Of a stretch of 44,565 nucleotides of DNA, positions 6,112-15,614 are shown in pieces; position 1 is the stretch's first letter, and each line of letters opens with the position of its first letter. Origin of the DNA: DATCIH01 sp036507955 (GTDB lineage: Bacteria; Bacillota; Clostridia; Clostridiales; Clostridiaceae); assembly GCA_036507955.1 (NCBI GenBank), contig DATCIH010000040.1, forward strand, positions 1-44,565, in the 5' to 3' direction. Both the position numbers and the translations under genes were made by a program. The notes beneath the pieces are model-generated. The model saw nothing but the letters and a program-made list of their open reading frames with translations. It did not search any database and had not been told where the DNA came from.

Positions 6112-8496
6112 ATGATAGATTTTAAGAACTTACAATATAATAGATTTTTATTCTTTGATGGAGCTATGGGAACAATGCTTCAAGGAGAAGGCTTAAAAGC
6201 AGGGATGCTACCAGAAGCGTACAATATATTAAATAGTGAATTGATAGTTAATATACATAAAAAGTATCTTAAGGCAGGGGCAGATATAATAACCACCAAT
6301 ACCTTTGGAGCAAATAATTTAAAACTCGTGGGAACAGAATTTTCCTTAGAGGAGATAGTTCATAGTGCTGTTACTCTTGCGAAAAGAGCTATCATGGAAA
6401 ATGGTGAGGTGGATAAATATGTAGCTTTAGATATTAGTTCTTTAGGAGAATTAATAGAGCCAATGGGTGAAATGAGTTTTGAGAAAGCATATGAGCTTTT
6501 TTCTCAAATTGTCATTTGTGGAAGTAAAGCAGGAGCTGATCTAATCCTAATTGAAACTATTTCAGATATATATGAAGCAAAGGCTGCAATTTTAGCTGCC
6601 AAAGAAAATAGTAACCTTCCAGTTTTTGTTACAATGACTTTCCAAAGTAATGGAAGAACCTTGACGGGGACAGACCCTGAAACAATGGTTACAATATTAG
6701 AGTCCTTAGGAGTTGATGCTTATGGGGTTAATTGTTCCCTAGGGCCAAAGGAACTACTGCCTATTGTTAAGCAAATATTAACATATTCACATAAACCAAT
6801 TATAGTTCAGCCTAATGCAGGACTTCCAAGGGACATTTGTGGCAAAGTTAATTATGATGTTACGTCTTCAGATTTTGCTTATGCTGTAGAGGAGATGGCA
6901 AAGGAGGGAGCCTTAATATTTGGTGGTTGCTGTGGCACGAATCCATCCTATATAGAAGCAATGGTATTAAGACTTAAAGATAAAAACCCAATCCATAAAA
7001 ACAATAATTATAAAACTACTGTTAGCTCCTATAGCAATACTTTAATTATAGGTGAGGAGGTAGCAATAATTGGCGAAAGAATAAATCCAACAGGAAAGAA
7101 GCTTCTGAAGGAAGCACTTAAAAATAATGATCTTGAATACATAGTTAGTGAAGCTATAGATCAAAAAGAAGCAGGTGCAGATATACTTGATATCAATGTT
7201 GGCTTACCTGGAATAGACGAAAAGGATATGATGGTTAGGGTTGTAAAAGAGGTTCAAGGCTATGTTAAGCTACCACTGCAAATTGATAGTTCAAATACAG
7301 ATGCAATAGAAGCAGCAGTGAGGGTTTGCACTGGAAAGCCTATTATTAATTCAGTAAACGGAAATAAAAGTATTATGGGAAAGGTATTCCCTATTGCAGC
7401 AAAATATGGAGCCTGCATAGTTGGATTAACTCTAGATGAAAACGGAATCCCTAGTTCAGCAGAAGGGCGATATCAAATTGCTAAAAAAATTGTAGAAACT
7501 GCTGAAAGTTATGGAATTCATAGATCACATATTTTAATAGATTGCTTAGTACTTACTGCTTCAGCTCAGCAGGAAGAGGTAATGGAAACAATAAAAGCAA
7601 TAAGACTAGTTAAAGAAGGGTTAGGGGTTAAAACTATATTAGGGGTTAGTAATGTATCCTTTGGTCTTCCAGATAGGGGTCTACTCAATAGGACTTTTTT
7701 ATCTATGGCCTTAGGGGCAGGCCTTGATGCGCCTATACTAAATCCTATGGATAAGGAAATGATGGCCACTATTGGAGCTTTTAATGTTTTGTCTGGAGTG
7801 GATAAGGAAAGCCAAAAGTTTATTAGGAACGCTTCCTTAGCGAAGCCTGTAGCAGCATCTTCAAATAATAAAGAAACAAAATCCTTAAGGGACGTAATTT
7901 TATCCGGTACAGTTGAAGAAGCAACTATTCTAACAACCGAATTGCTCAAGGTTAAATCTTCCATGGAGATAGTTGATGAATACTTTGTTCCAGCTCTTGA
8001 TGAAGCTGGAAAAAGTTATGAAAGAGGGGATACCTTTCTTCCACAGTTACTAAAGACAGCAGAAATAGTTAAAGCTTCCTTTGATATATTAAAAGCAAAT
8101 ATGAAGGAAACTGAAAAGTCTATTTCAAAAGGAAAAATTATTATTGCAACAGTTAAAGGTGATATTCATGATATAGGGAAAAATATTGTTAAGGTTCTCC
8201 TTGAGAACTATGGTTTTGATGTAATAGATTTAGGAAAAGACGTAGCTCCAGAATTAATTCTTGACACTATAAGGAGCAATAATGTTAAATTAATTGGCTT
8301 AAGTGCACTCATGACTACTACTGTAAAGAATATGGAGGACACTATTATAATGATTAAAGAAAGTTATCCAGATTGTACAGTTATTGTTGGAGGAGCTGTT
8401 TTAAACACCAATTATGCCAAGAAAATAGGCGCAGATTATTATGCTAAAGATGCAAACGAGGCTGTTAAAATTGTGAAAAGCTATTATCAGGCATAG
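6112..8496 (+). CDS. metH: Cobalamin-dependent methionine synthase, short form
   Basis: 794 aa. Domains in order: homocysteine-binding barrel (1-~295) with zinc ligands Cys208, Cys273 and Cys274 (GVNCS, GGCCG); pterin/methyl-THF-binding domain (~320-600, GERINPTGKK, DINVGLPG); cobalamin cap (~610-675); and B12-binding domain with DIHDIG, axial ligand His686, then GLSALMTTT and VGGAV. It transfers a methyl group from methyltetrahydrofolate to homocysteine in the cytoplasm. The C-terminal AdoMet-dependent reactivation domain of the ~1200-aa E. coli enzyme is absent, as in many Clostridia, so reactivation would need a separate protein that is not seen here. The gene has its own promoter and an AGGAGG site 7 nt before the ATG. 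It is separated from the aro operon by about 190 bp. Confidence 0.92.
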   Translation: MIDFKNLQYNRFLFFDGAMGTMLQGEGLKAGMLPEAYNILNSELIVNIHKKYLKAGADIITTNTFGANNLKLVGTEFSLEEIVHSAVTLAKRAIMENGEVDKYVALDISSLGELIEPMGEMSFEKAYELFSQIVICGSKAGADLILIETISDIYEAKAAILAAKENSNLPVFVTMTFQSNGRTLTGTDPETMVTILESLGVDAYGVNCSLGPKELLPIVKQILTYSHKPIIVQPNAGLPRDICGKVNYDVTSSDFAYAVEEMAKEGALIFGGCCGTNPSYIEAMVLRLKDKNPIHKNNNYKTTVSSYSNTLIIGEEVAIIGERINPTGKKLLKEALKNNDLEYIVSEAIDQKEAGADILDINVGLPGIDEKDMMVRVVKEVQGYVKLPLQIDSSNTDAIEAAVRVCTGKPIINSVNGNKSIMGKVFPIAAKYGACIVGLTLDENGIPSSAEGRYQIAKKIVETAESYGIHRSHILIDCLVLTASAQQEEVMETIKAIRLVKEGLGVKTILGVSNVSFGLPDRGLLNRTFLSMALGAGLDAPILNPMDKEMMATIGAFNVLSGVDKESQKFIRNASLAKPVAASSNNKETKSLRDVILSGTVEEATILTTELLKVKSSMEIVDEYFVPALDEAGKSYERGDTFLPQLLKTAEIVKASFDILKANMKETEKSISKGKIIIATVKGDIHDIGKNIVKVLLENYGFDVIDLGKDVAPELILDTIRSNNVKLIGLSALMTTTVKNMEDTIIMIKESYPDCTVIVGGAVLNTNYAKKIGADYYAKDANEAVKIVKSYYQA

Positions 8497-8527
8497 GATT
8501 TTTACCATATTAACTTAATAAAGCGTG

Positions 8528-8556
8528 TTGACTTTTACCCTTTTATTACATATAAT
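8528..8556 (+). promoter_or_regulatory. Promoter of the aromatic amino acid operon
   Basis: TTGACT (8528-8533), exactly 17 bp, TATAAT (8551-8556): a near-consensus sigma-A promoter. The transcript would have a leader of about 130 nt before tyrA. In it, GGAGGCTC occurs twice (around 8611-8629) followed by a T-run. The two copies are direct repeats and do not form a hairpin, and no T-box motif is visible. An aromatic-responsive leader is possible but not shown. Confidence 0.65.
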
Positions 8557-8694
8557 TATAGCAACGTTTATAAGTTAAAATAGGTGCTTTTTAATAGAAG
8601 ATTTTAAAGGAGGCTCATTGGAGGCTCTTTTTTTATAAATATAATAATATACAAAGCGATAACATTTTTTCTATATTATTCTAGGGGGATGGCT

Positions 8695-9561
8695 ATGGAG
8701 GAATATGACTTTAGTGTAACTATTATTGGATTAGGGTTGATAGGAGGCTCTTACGCAGAAGCTCTGATGAAATTAAAATTATCAAGTGGAGATTTTAAGC
8801 CAAAGTATATATACGGGGTTGATATAAATAAAAACAATATAGAGGAAGCCTTAAGACGAGGTCTAATCGATGAAGGCTATTTAGAAGGAGAGGTTCCTCT
8901 AAAGAAATCACATATTTTGATATTGGCTATTTATCCAAGCCATATACCTAGTTTTATAAAAGAAAATATAGAATATATTAAAGCTGGCACCATAATAACG
9001 GATACAAGTGGAATAAAGGAAAAACTCCTAGAAGATATGAAATGCATATTACCAAAGGGAGTGTACTTTGTAGGCGGACATCCTATGGCTGGCAAAGAAA
9101 AGCAAGGTATACAAATGGCCTCAAGGGATATTTTTACTGGTTGTAATTACATAATTACTCCAAGTGAAAATTCTACTGAGAGTAGTATTGCTATAATTGA
9201 AAATATAGCCAGGGCTATTGGAAGTAAAAATGTAATTAGAATATCCCCTAAGCAGCATGACGAAATAATCGCCTATACCAGCCATCTTCCCCACATAATT
9301 GCAGTGTCTTTGATGAATAGTAATGATACAGGAATTGATGCCTCTTCCTTTATTGGTGGAAGCTTTAGGGATGCAACAAGAGTTGCAGCTATTAATTTAA
9401 AGCTTTGGAGTGAGCTTCTCATAGATAATGGAGAATATATTATAAATCGCTTAGATGCTTTCGACGAGAAGATATCTGAAATACGTGAGGCCATAGTTAA
9501 AGGTGATAGGGCACTATTAGAGCATAGGCTTCATAATGGATTAATTAAAGATGGAGAGTGA
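8695..9561 (+). CDS. tyrA: Prephenate dehydrogenase
   Basis: 288 aa from ATG 8695. An upstream in-frame ATG at 8689 abuts the AGGGGG site (8683-8688) with no spacing, so 8695 (6-nt spacing) is the likelier start. The N-terminal NAD(P) fold has IIGLGLIGGS (10-19) and the family motifs GGHPMAGKE and SHLPHIIA follow. It makes 4-hydroxyphenylpyruvate from prephenate in tyrosine synthesis. No chorismate mutase or ACT domain is fused to it; mutase activity is supplied by PheA in the same operon. First gene of the operon; its stop overlaps the aroB 5' region. Confidence 0.92.
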   Translation: MEEYDFSVTIIGLGLIGGSYAEALMKLKLSSGDFKPKYIYGVDINKNNIEEALRRGLIDEGYLEGEVPLKKSHILILAIYPSHIPSFIKENIEYIKAGTIITDTSGIKEKLLEDMKCILPKGVYFVGGHPMAGKEKQGIQMASRDIFTGCNYIITPSENSTESSIAIIENIARAIGSKNVIRISPKQHDEIIAYTSHLPHIIAVSLMNSNDTGIDASSFIGGSFRDATRVAAINLKLWSELLIDNGEYIINRLDAFDEKISEIREAIVKGDRALLEHRLHNGLIKDGE

Positions 9562-9565
9562 TTTT

Positions 9566-10648
9566 GTGAGAGAAATAATTCATGTAAATATATTAGGAAA
9601 TAGTTATGACATAACTATAGATAAGGACTTAATAGCAAACGTCGGTTTGGAAATTAAAAAAATATATTCTGGTGATAAGATAGCAATTGTTACAGATAAC
9701 AATGTGGATAAAATATATGGAGCAAGAGTTTTTGATAGCTTAATTAATGCTGGTTTTAATGTTTATAAAATCGTTATTCCAGCTGGAGAAAAGAGCAAAT
9801 GCTTTAAGGTTTTACAAAAGGTATATGAGGAGCTAATAGCCTTTCAAATAAACAGAGGAAATATGATAATAGCATTGGGAGGCGGTGTTGTAGGGGACCT
9901 AGCTGGCTTTGCAGCTTCAACATTTTTAAGGGGGATACCTTATACTCAGATGCCCACAAGCTTACTAGCCCAGGTTGATAGTAGTATTGGTGGTAAGGTT
10001 GCAGTGGACCTTTCTCAGGGCAAAAACCTTGTTGGTAGCTTTTATCAGCCAAGGGCTGTGTTTATTGATACCCAGGTTTTAGAAACCCTTCCAGAAAGAT
10101 TTTTATATGATGGGATGGGAGAAGTAATAAAATATGGAGCTTTTAAAGATAAAGATCTATTTAAGCTTTTGCTTAGCCTTAATTCAAAGGAAGAGCTACT
10201 AGAAAATATAGGAGTAATAATAAAAGCTTGCTGCTTAATTAAAAGGGATATTGTTGAAATAGATGAAAAGGATATGGGGGATAGAATGCTCCTTAATTTT
10301 GGGCATACTATTGGTCATGCTATAGAGAAAATACATAATTATGAAGTTTTTAGCCATGGAGAGGCAATCTCTATTGGAATGTATGCAATTACTAGAAGAA
10401 GTGAAGAGTTAGGTATAACTCAAAGGGGAGCTAGTGAAGGTCTTAAAGAAATATTAGAAAAGTACGAACTTCCTATAAGCTTTAAGGGACAAAAGGAAAC
10501 AGTATCCTCTATTGTTAGTTCAATTAGTGGTGACAAGAAAAATATTGGCAAGAAAATGAATATTATATTATTAAATTCTATTGGTGATGGATTTATAAAA
10601 GCTATATACCAAAATGAAATAGATGATTATATAAGCTTAGATTATTAA
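9566..10648 (+). CDS. aroB: 3-dehydroquinate synthase
   Basis: About 360 aa. The GTG at 9566 is preceded by GGAG (9553-9556) at a normal distance. The in-frame ATG at 9551 lies inside tyrA and has only a weak site, so the GTG is preferred; the two differ by five codons. The NAD-binding region GGGVVGDLAGF and the active-site run MPTSLLAQVDSSIGGK are intact, as is the metal His region (NFGHTIGHA, FSHGEA). It converts DAHP to 3-dehydroquinate, the second shikimate-pathway step. Probably translationally coupled to tyrA. Confidence 0.93.
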   Translation: MREIIHVNILGNSYDITIDKDLIANVGLEIKKIYSGDKIAIVTDNNVDKIYGARVFDSLINAGFNVYKIVIPAGEKSKCFKVLQKVYEELIAFQINRGNMIIALGGGVVGDLAGFAASTFLRGIPYTQMPTSLLAQVDSSIGGKVAVDLSQGKNLVGSFYQPRAVFIDTQVLETLPERFLYDGMGEVIKYGAFKDKDLFKLLLSLNSKEELLENIGVIIKACCLIKRDIVEIDEKDMGDRMLLNFGHTIGHAIEKIHNYEVFSHGEAISIGMYAITRRSEELGITQRGASEGLKEILEKYELPISFKGQKETVSSIVSSISGDKKNIGKKMNIILLNSIGDGFIKAIYQNEIDDYISLDY

Positions 10649-10668
10649 TCTACAGAGGGGGATTATAA

Positions 10669-11961
10669 ATGGAACGAGTAAAAGTAAGTTGCAGATCCAT
10701 TTCAGGGATAATTAAAATACCATCTTCAAAGAGCCTTTCTCACAGAGCTATTATTGCAGCTTCTATTGGCGAAGGGACATCTAAGATAGGTAACATTACT
10801 TATTCAGAGGATATAGAGGCTACAATTACCTCCTTAGAAGCCTTTGGAGTAAGTATAGAAAAAAATGACGATAATTTATTCATAAAAGGAAATGGAGATA
10901 TATTTGAACTAACTGAAGATACAGAAACTCCTATTAAAGTAAATTGTGGGGAATCAGGTTCCACCTTAAGATTTCTTATACCCTTAGCAGCTTTAACTGG
11001 ACGAAGGGTTATACTTAATAGAAGGGGAAGGTTAAGGGAAAGACCCATAGATCCTTTTCTTAAAATATTTGATGAACAAAATATATATTATGATAATTTA
11101 GGAGAATCCTTAATTCTAGAAGGTAGATTAAAACCTGGAGAATATAAAGTTCCAGGAAATATAAGTTCTCAATTTATAACCGGTCTTCTATTTGCACTTC
11201 CACTCCTAGAAGAAAATTCAAAAATAATTATAACCACAGAACTTGAGTCAAAGAGCTATGTGGATTTAACCTTAGATGTTTTAAAAACCTTTTCTATAAA
11301 TATAGTGAATAAAAACTATAAGGAATTTAAGATAAATGGAAGACAACACTATAAAGCTAAGGATATTATTGTGGAGGGGGATTTCTCCCAGGCAGCTTTT
11401 TTTCTAGCAGCAGGAGTATTATCAGAGGGAGATAAAACAGTAACTGTTACAGGAATAAATACTAATTCCCATCAAGGAGATATGGTAATAGTAGATTTGA
11501 TAAAAAAAATGGGAGGAAGGTTGGAAGTCAATGAAGATTCAATAAAGGCATATCCTTCAAAGCTTAAGGGTATAACTATGGATGCTTCAGAATGTCCTGA
11601 CCTTGTGCCAATTATGGCGGTTCTAGGAGCTTTAAGTGAAGGAACTACAGAAATAGTAAATGCTGGAAGGCTGAGGATGAAGGAATCAGATAGGCTTAAG
11701 GCAATTGCTAAAGAGTTAAATAATATAGGTGCAAAAGTTTTAGAAAAAGAGGACGGTTTACACATAGAAGGGAAAAGTAATTTGGAGGGGGGAAGCGTAG
11801 ACAGTTGGAAAGATCATAGAATTGCAATGGCAATGGCGGTAGCATCCTTAAAAGCTAAGGAGCCTATCATTATATCAAATAGTCAAGCTGTAAATAAATC
11901 TTACCCTGAATATTTTAAGGATTTTTCCACCTTAGGTGGGATTGTAGAATATATCAACTAG
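10669..11961 (+). CDS. aroA: EPSP synthase (3-phosphoshikimate 1-carboxyvinyltransferase)
   Basis: 430 aa, normal length. Conserved motifs are IPSSKSLSHRA near the N terminus, NCGESGSTLRFLIPL (about 93-107), RMKESDRLKAIA (about 335-346) and SWKDHRIAMAMAV (about 380-392). It joins phosphoenolpyruvate to shikimate-3-phosphate. The motif NCGESGSTLR resembles neither the classic class I NAGTAMRP nor exactly the class II NSGTTxRL, and is typical of clostridial enzymes (family knowledge; glyphosate response is not predicted here). GAGGGGG ribosome site; 20 nt after aroB. Confidence 0.93.
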   Translation: MERVKVSCRSISGIIKIPSSKSLSHRAIIAASIGEGTSKIGNITYSEDIEATITSLEAFGVSIEKNDDNLFIKGNGDIFELTEDTETPIKVNCGESGSTLRFLIPLAALTGRRVILNRRGRLRERPIDPFLKIFDEQNIYYDNLGESLILEGRLKPGEYKVPGNISSQFITGLLFALPLLEENSKIIITTELESKSYVDLTLDVLKTFSINIVNKNYKEFKINGRQHYKAKDIIVEGDFSQAAFFLAAGVLSEGDKTVTVTGINTNSHQGDMVIVDLIKKMGGRLEVNEDSIKAYPSKLKGITMDASECPDLVPIMAVLGALSEGTTEIVNAGRLRMKESDRLKAIAKELNNIGAKVLEKEDGLHIEGKSNLEGGSVDSWKDHRIAMAMAVASLKAKEPIIISNSQAVNKSYPEYFKDFSTLGGIVEYIN

Positions 11962-11978
11962 AATAAGGAGGAAAAATA

Positions 11979-13052
11979 ATGGGAGGAACATGGGGAAAAA
12001 AGATTACCTATTCTATATTTGGTGAATCACATGGACCAGCAATTGGTATAACAATAGATGGATTAACATCAGGCTTAGAAATTGATATAGAAAAAGTAAA
12101 AACAGAAATGAAAAGAAGAGCCCCAGGACAAAGCGAATTAACAACAAGTCGAGTTGAAGGGGATGAATTTGAGATACTTAGTGGCTTTTTTAATCGAAGG
12201 ACTACAGGTACCCCCCTAACTTGTATAATTAGAAATACAAGTCAACATTCCAAAGATTATGATCAGTTAAAGGATGTTTTAAGACCAGGTCATGCAGATT
12301 ATTCTGGCAGAGTAAGATATTCAAATTTTAATGACTATAGAGGAAGTGGCCATTTTTCAGGTAGAATTACAGCCCCCTTAGTTTTTGCAGGAGCTATCGC
12401 AAAACAAATTTTACTTAAGAAGGGTATTCTAGTTGGAAGTCATATTTTGACTATAGGAAATAACAAAGATACATGTTTTGACCCATTATCAATATCTGAA
12501 GATCTAATTAAACAATTAGCAGCTAAGGCTTTCCCAGTTATTGATGAAGAGATCTCAAGTACAATGAAAGCTTCAATTCTAAAAGCTAAGGGAGAAGGGG
12601 ATTCGCTTGGAGGAATAATTGAAGCAGTAATAATCAATATTCCACCAGGAATTGGGGATCCTTTCTTTGATTCTTTAGAGAGTACCATAGCTCATCTCAT
12701 GTTTTCTGTTCCAGCAGTTAAAGGCTTGGAGTTTGGTAGAGGCTTTGAGATAACTAAGTTAAAAGGTTCAGAGGCTAATGATTCTATTTATATAGATAAA
12801 GGTACAATTAAGACAAGGACAAATAATAATGGGGGAATAATAGGTGGTATAACAAATGGTATGCCAGTTGTTTTTAAAGTAGCTTTAAAACCAGCAGCAT
12901 CCATAGAAAAAGAGCAAAATACTATAAATTATACTACTATGGAGGATACTAAACTTATAGTTAAGGGAAGACATGATGCTTGTATACTTCAGAGGGCTGT
13001 CCCAGTGGTGGAAAGTGTTGCTGCCATAGCTGTACTTGAACTTATAGATTAG
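11979..13052 (+). CDS. aroC: Chorismate synthase
   Basis: 357 aa. Signature motifs: GESHGPAIGITIDG (14-27), RPGHADYSG (about 107-115), YRGSGHFSGR (about 126-135) and the C-terminal GRHDACILQRAVPVVE. It makes chorismate from EPSP and needs reduced FMN. A strong AAGGAGG site lies before the ATG, 17 nt after aroA. Last shared step of the pathway in this operon. Confidence 0.95.
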   Translation: MGGTWGKKITYSIFGESHGPAIGITIDGLTSGLEIDIEKVKTEMKRRAPGQSELTTSRVEGDEFEILSGFFNRRTTGTPLTCIIRNTSQHSKDYDQLKDVLRPGHADYSGRVRYSNFNDYRGSGHFSGRITAPLVFAGAIAKQILLKKGILVGSHILTIGNNKDTCFDPLSISEDLIKQLAAKAFPVIDEEISSTMKASILKAKGEGDSLGGIIEAVIINIPPGIGDPFFDSLESTIAHLMFSVPAVKGLEFGRGFEITKLKGSEANDSIYIDKGTIKTRTNNNGGIIGGITNGMPVVFKVALKPAASIEKEQNTINYTTMEDTKLIVKGRHDACILQRAVPVVESVAAIAVLELID

Positions 13053-13065
13053 ATGGGGGGTAGGC

Positions 13066-14196
13066 ATGGATAGTAAATACAATTTAGAGGAATTACGGGA
13101 TAATATAGATAAGGTAGATAATAGTTTAATGGAACTATTTCATAAGCGTATGGAAATGGTTAAAAAAGTTGCTTTATATAAAATGGAAAATGGAATTGCA
13201 ATACTGAACGAAAAAAGGGAAGAAGAAGTTATTAAGAAAAATCTGAGCCTATTAAAAGTTCCAGAGATTGAAGAATATGCCCAGGAGTTTCTAGAACAGT
13301 TGATGAGGGTAAGCAGAGAATTTCAACTTTCTTTAATCAAGGATGAAAAAGAAAAATACATCAAAAGCGAACCAAAAACTTTAACTCTTGGATTTTATGG
13401 AGTGAAAGGGTCTAACACAGATTTGGCTATGCGAGAGTATTTTGGGGATAAGCAAAAAAGCTTAAGCTGCAGGGAGTTTGAAGATGTTTTTATTGCTTTA
13501 AAAAATAACCAGATTAATTATGGGGTTGTACCAATAGAAAATTCCTCCACAGGTGCTATAGTTGACGTATATGACCTGCTAAATGAATATGATTTTTATA
13601 TAACTGGAGAAATATGTATAAAAATAAACAATAATCTTATGGCGGTGACTGGCGCTTCGCTTGACACTATAGAAGAGGTGTATTCTCATCCACAGGTTTT
13701 CTTGCAATCAAAGGATTTCTTAAGAACTCATCCAAATTGGAAACTAATTCCTTATCATGATACTGCAAAAAGTGCTGAGTTTGTTCATCATAGTAACAAT
13801 ATAAAAATGGCGGTTATAGCAGGAAAAAGATTTTCAGAAATTTATGGCTTGAATATATTAAAAGCAAATATTAATACAGCAAAAAGCAATACTACTAGAT
13901 TTGCGATCATTGGAAAGTTACCTTTAGTATCAGAGGAATGTAATAAAGTAAGCGTTATATTTGCGACGCAACATAAGGCAGGGTGCTTATTTAACGTTTT
14001 AAGACATTTTGCAGAAAATTCTATAAATCTATTGAAGATTGAATCTAGACCTATGAAAAATAAAACTTGGGAATACTTCTTTCATGTAGATTTTGAGGGT
14101 AATCTTAAGGAGGAGAAGGTGGAGGTAGCCTTAAAGCTAATTAAGGAAAATAGCCACTATTTTAAGATCTTAGGTAACTATGTAAAACATAGTTAA
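13066..14196 (+). CDS. pheA: Bifunctional chorismate mutase / prephenate dehydratase
   Basis: 376 aa. An AroQ-type mutase helix domain (about 1-90, LEELRDNIDKVDNSLMELF) is fused to a prephenate dehydratase domain with VPIENSSTGAI and the catalytic NTTRF (Thr277-Arg278-Phe279). The C-terminal ACT domain contains the ESRPMKNKTWEYFFHV region (the ESRP motif for Phe feedback binding). It makes prephenate and then phenylpyruvate. The mutase half also feeds TyrA. Feedback inhibition by phenylalanine is expected from the ACT motif (family knowledge). Confidence 0.93.
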   Translation: MDSKYNLEELRDNIDKVDNSLMELFHKRMEMVKKVALYKMENGIAILNEKREEEVIKKNLSLLKVPEIEEYAQEFLEQLMRVSREFQLSLIKDEKEKYIKSEPKTLTLGFYGVKGSNTDLAMREYFGDKQKSLSCREFEDVFIALKNNQINYGVVPIENSSTGAIVDVYDLLNEYDFYITGEICIKINNNLMAVTGASLDTIEEVYSHPQVFLQSKDFLRTHPNWKLIPYHDTAKSAEFVHHSNNIKMAVIAGKRFSEIYGLNILKANINTAKSNTTRFAIIGKLPLVSEECNKVSVIFATQHKAGCLFNVLRHFAENSINLLKIESRPMKNKTWEYFFHVDFEGNLKEEKVEVALKLIKENSHYFKILGNYVKHS

Positions 14197-14220
14197 CTAT
14201 ATGAAGCATAGTTAATTTTT
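14176..14220 (+). terminator. Two tandem small hairpins at the pheA-aroE junction
   Basis: AACTATG-TAAAA-CATAGTT (14176-14194) is followed directly by AACTAT-ATGAAGC-ATAGTT (14195-14213) and a run AATTTTTT. The first overlaps the last codons and the stop of pheA. The second plus T-run resembles a weak terminator or attenuator 15 nt before aroE. Stems are short and AT-rich, so partial read-through is likely. Confidence 0.4.
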
Positions 14221-14235
14221 TATGGAGTTGATTTA

Positions 14236-15114
14236 ATGACAGGATTATATGGACTTTTAGGGGGGAAATTATCTCATAGTATGTCCCCACAGATCCATTC
14301 ATTGATATTTAAAGAATTAAATATAGATGGAAGCTATCTTTTATTCGAACTGGGGAAAGAGGAAGTAAGTAATGCAATAAAAGGCCTTAAAGCTATCAAA
14401 GCTAAGGGGATAAATGTCACTATACCTCATAAAATCACGGTGCTACAGGAACTTGATGAAGTTAGCCAGGAAGCCATAAAGCTAGGCGCTGTAAATACTA
14501 TTTGTTTTAGAGAGGGGAAAACTCTTGGATATAATACTGATTATTATGGATTTGGCTTAACCCTGAAAAGAAACAATATAGTTATAGCTGGTAAAATTGC
14601 AGTTATATTAGGTAGTGGGGGAGTCTCTAAAACAGTCTTTTATTATCTGTTAGATAAGGGTATTAAAAACATATGGATAGTGGTTAGAGACAAATATAAA
14701 GAAGATATAAATATATCTTGGATAAATCAGTTATCCAAGGAGGAAGCTTATTTAGTGAAGCTTATAGAGTATTCAGATTTGGTTAATTTAGATAAGGTAG
14801 ATTTACTTATAAATTGCACTCCTTGCGGAATGTATCCCGCGTCTTTAAACCAAGCTCCTGTGGGCATTGATATTCTTAGTAAATTTTCTTTTGTTGTAGA
14901 TCTTATATATAATCCGGAAGAAACCTTATTATTAAAAAATGCTAAAGAACTTAATATTAAGGCAGTTAATGGTTTATATATGTTGGTGGCCCAAGCAGTC
15001 GTGGCAGAAGAATTATGGAATGGTATAAGCTTAAATAAAGAGTTTATTGATAAGATATATCAGAAAATATATTCGGAGTGTTATAAGAAAATGGAGGACT
15101 TAAATGAAATTTAA
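14236..15114 (+). CDS. aroE: Shikimate dehydrogenase (NADP)
   Basis: 292 aa. The shikimate-binding motif is GGKLSHSMSPQIH (9-21), the catalytic Lys sits in NVTIPHK (about 60-66), and GAVNTI, NTDYYGF and the nucleotide-binding ILGSGGVSK follow. It reduces 3-dehydroshikimate to shikimate. GGAG site 9 nt before the ATG. The 3' end overlaps aroK by 11 bp, which suggests coupled translation. Confidence 0.93.
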   Translation: MTGLYGLLGGKLSHSMSPQIHSLIFKELNIDGSYLLFELGKEEVSNAIKGLKAIKAKGINVTIPHKITVLQELDEVSQEAIKLGAVNTICFREGKTLGYNTDYYGFGLTLKRNNIVIAGKIAVILGSGGVSKTVFYYLLDKGIKNIWIVVRDKYKEDINISWINQLSKEEAYLVKLIEYSDLVNLDKVDLLINCTPCGMYPASLNQAPVGIDILSKFSFVVDLIYNPEETLLLKNAKELNIKAVNGLYMLVAQAVVAEELWNGISLNKEFIDKIYQKIYSECYKKMEDLNEI

Positions 15115-15595
15115 GAACTTAGCTTTAATTGGTATGCCAGGAAGTGGCAAATCCTTGATAGGAAAGCAATTAGCTACAGAAATAGGCAGGGAATTCATTG
15201 ACATAGATGAGGAAATAGTTAAAAAGCAGGGTAAAAGTATAAAGGATCTTTTTATTATGGGGGAAGAAAGCTTTAGGGAGATAGAGCAGGAGGTTTTAAA
15301 GGAGTTTTCTTTAAAAGAAAATTTAATTATAGCCACTGGTGGAGGTATTATCAAAAGATATGAAAATGTAAGAGAGCTTAAAAAGAATTCTATTATTATA
15401 TTTATAGATAGACCCTTAGAGGACATATTAAAGGACATAGATACAGATACTAGACCCTTATTAACTGAAGGTAAGGAAAAATTATTTAAGCTTTATGAAG
15501 AACGGTATCAACTTTATATTCTATATTGCGACATAATAATTAAAAATGATAAAGATGTTAACAGCGCTGTGGATAAAATATTAACACAAATATAG
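15104..15595 (+). CDS. aroK: Shikimate kinase
   Basis: 163 aa. P-loop GMPGSGKS (10-17), shikimate-binding DIDEEIVKKQGKSI region, ATGGGIIKR and the lid motif DTRPLL are all present. It phosphorylates shikimate with ATP. It starts inside the end of aroE. The next gene, aroQ, comes only after a 146-bp gap that carries DnaA-like boxes. Confidence 0.93.
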   Translation: MKFKNLALIGMPGSGKSLIGKQLATEIGREFIDIDEEIVKKQGKSIKDLFIMGEESFREIEQEVLKEFSLKENLIIATGGGIIKRYENVRELKKNSIIIFIDRPLEDILKDIDTDTRPLLTEGKEKLFKLYEERYQLYILYCDIIIKNDKDVNSAVDKILTQI

Positions 15596-15614
15596 CCGAT
15601 TAAATCTATATTTA

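Noticed and set aside
8605..8636. Terminator or attenuator hairpin before tyrA
   Set aside because: The two GGAGGCTC copies before the T-run are direct repeats, not complementary, so they cannot pair with each other.
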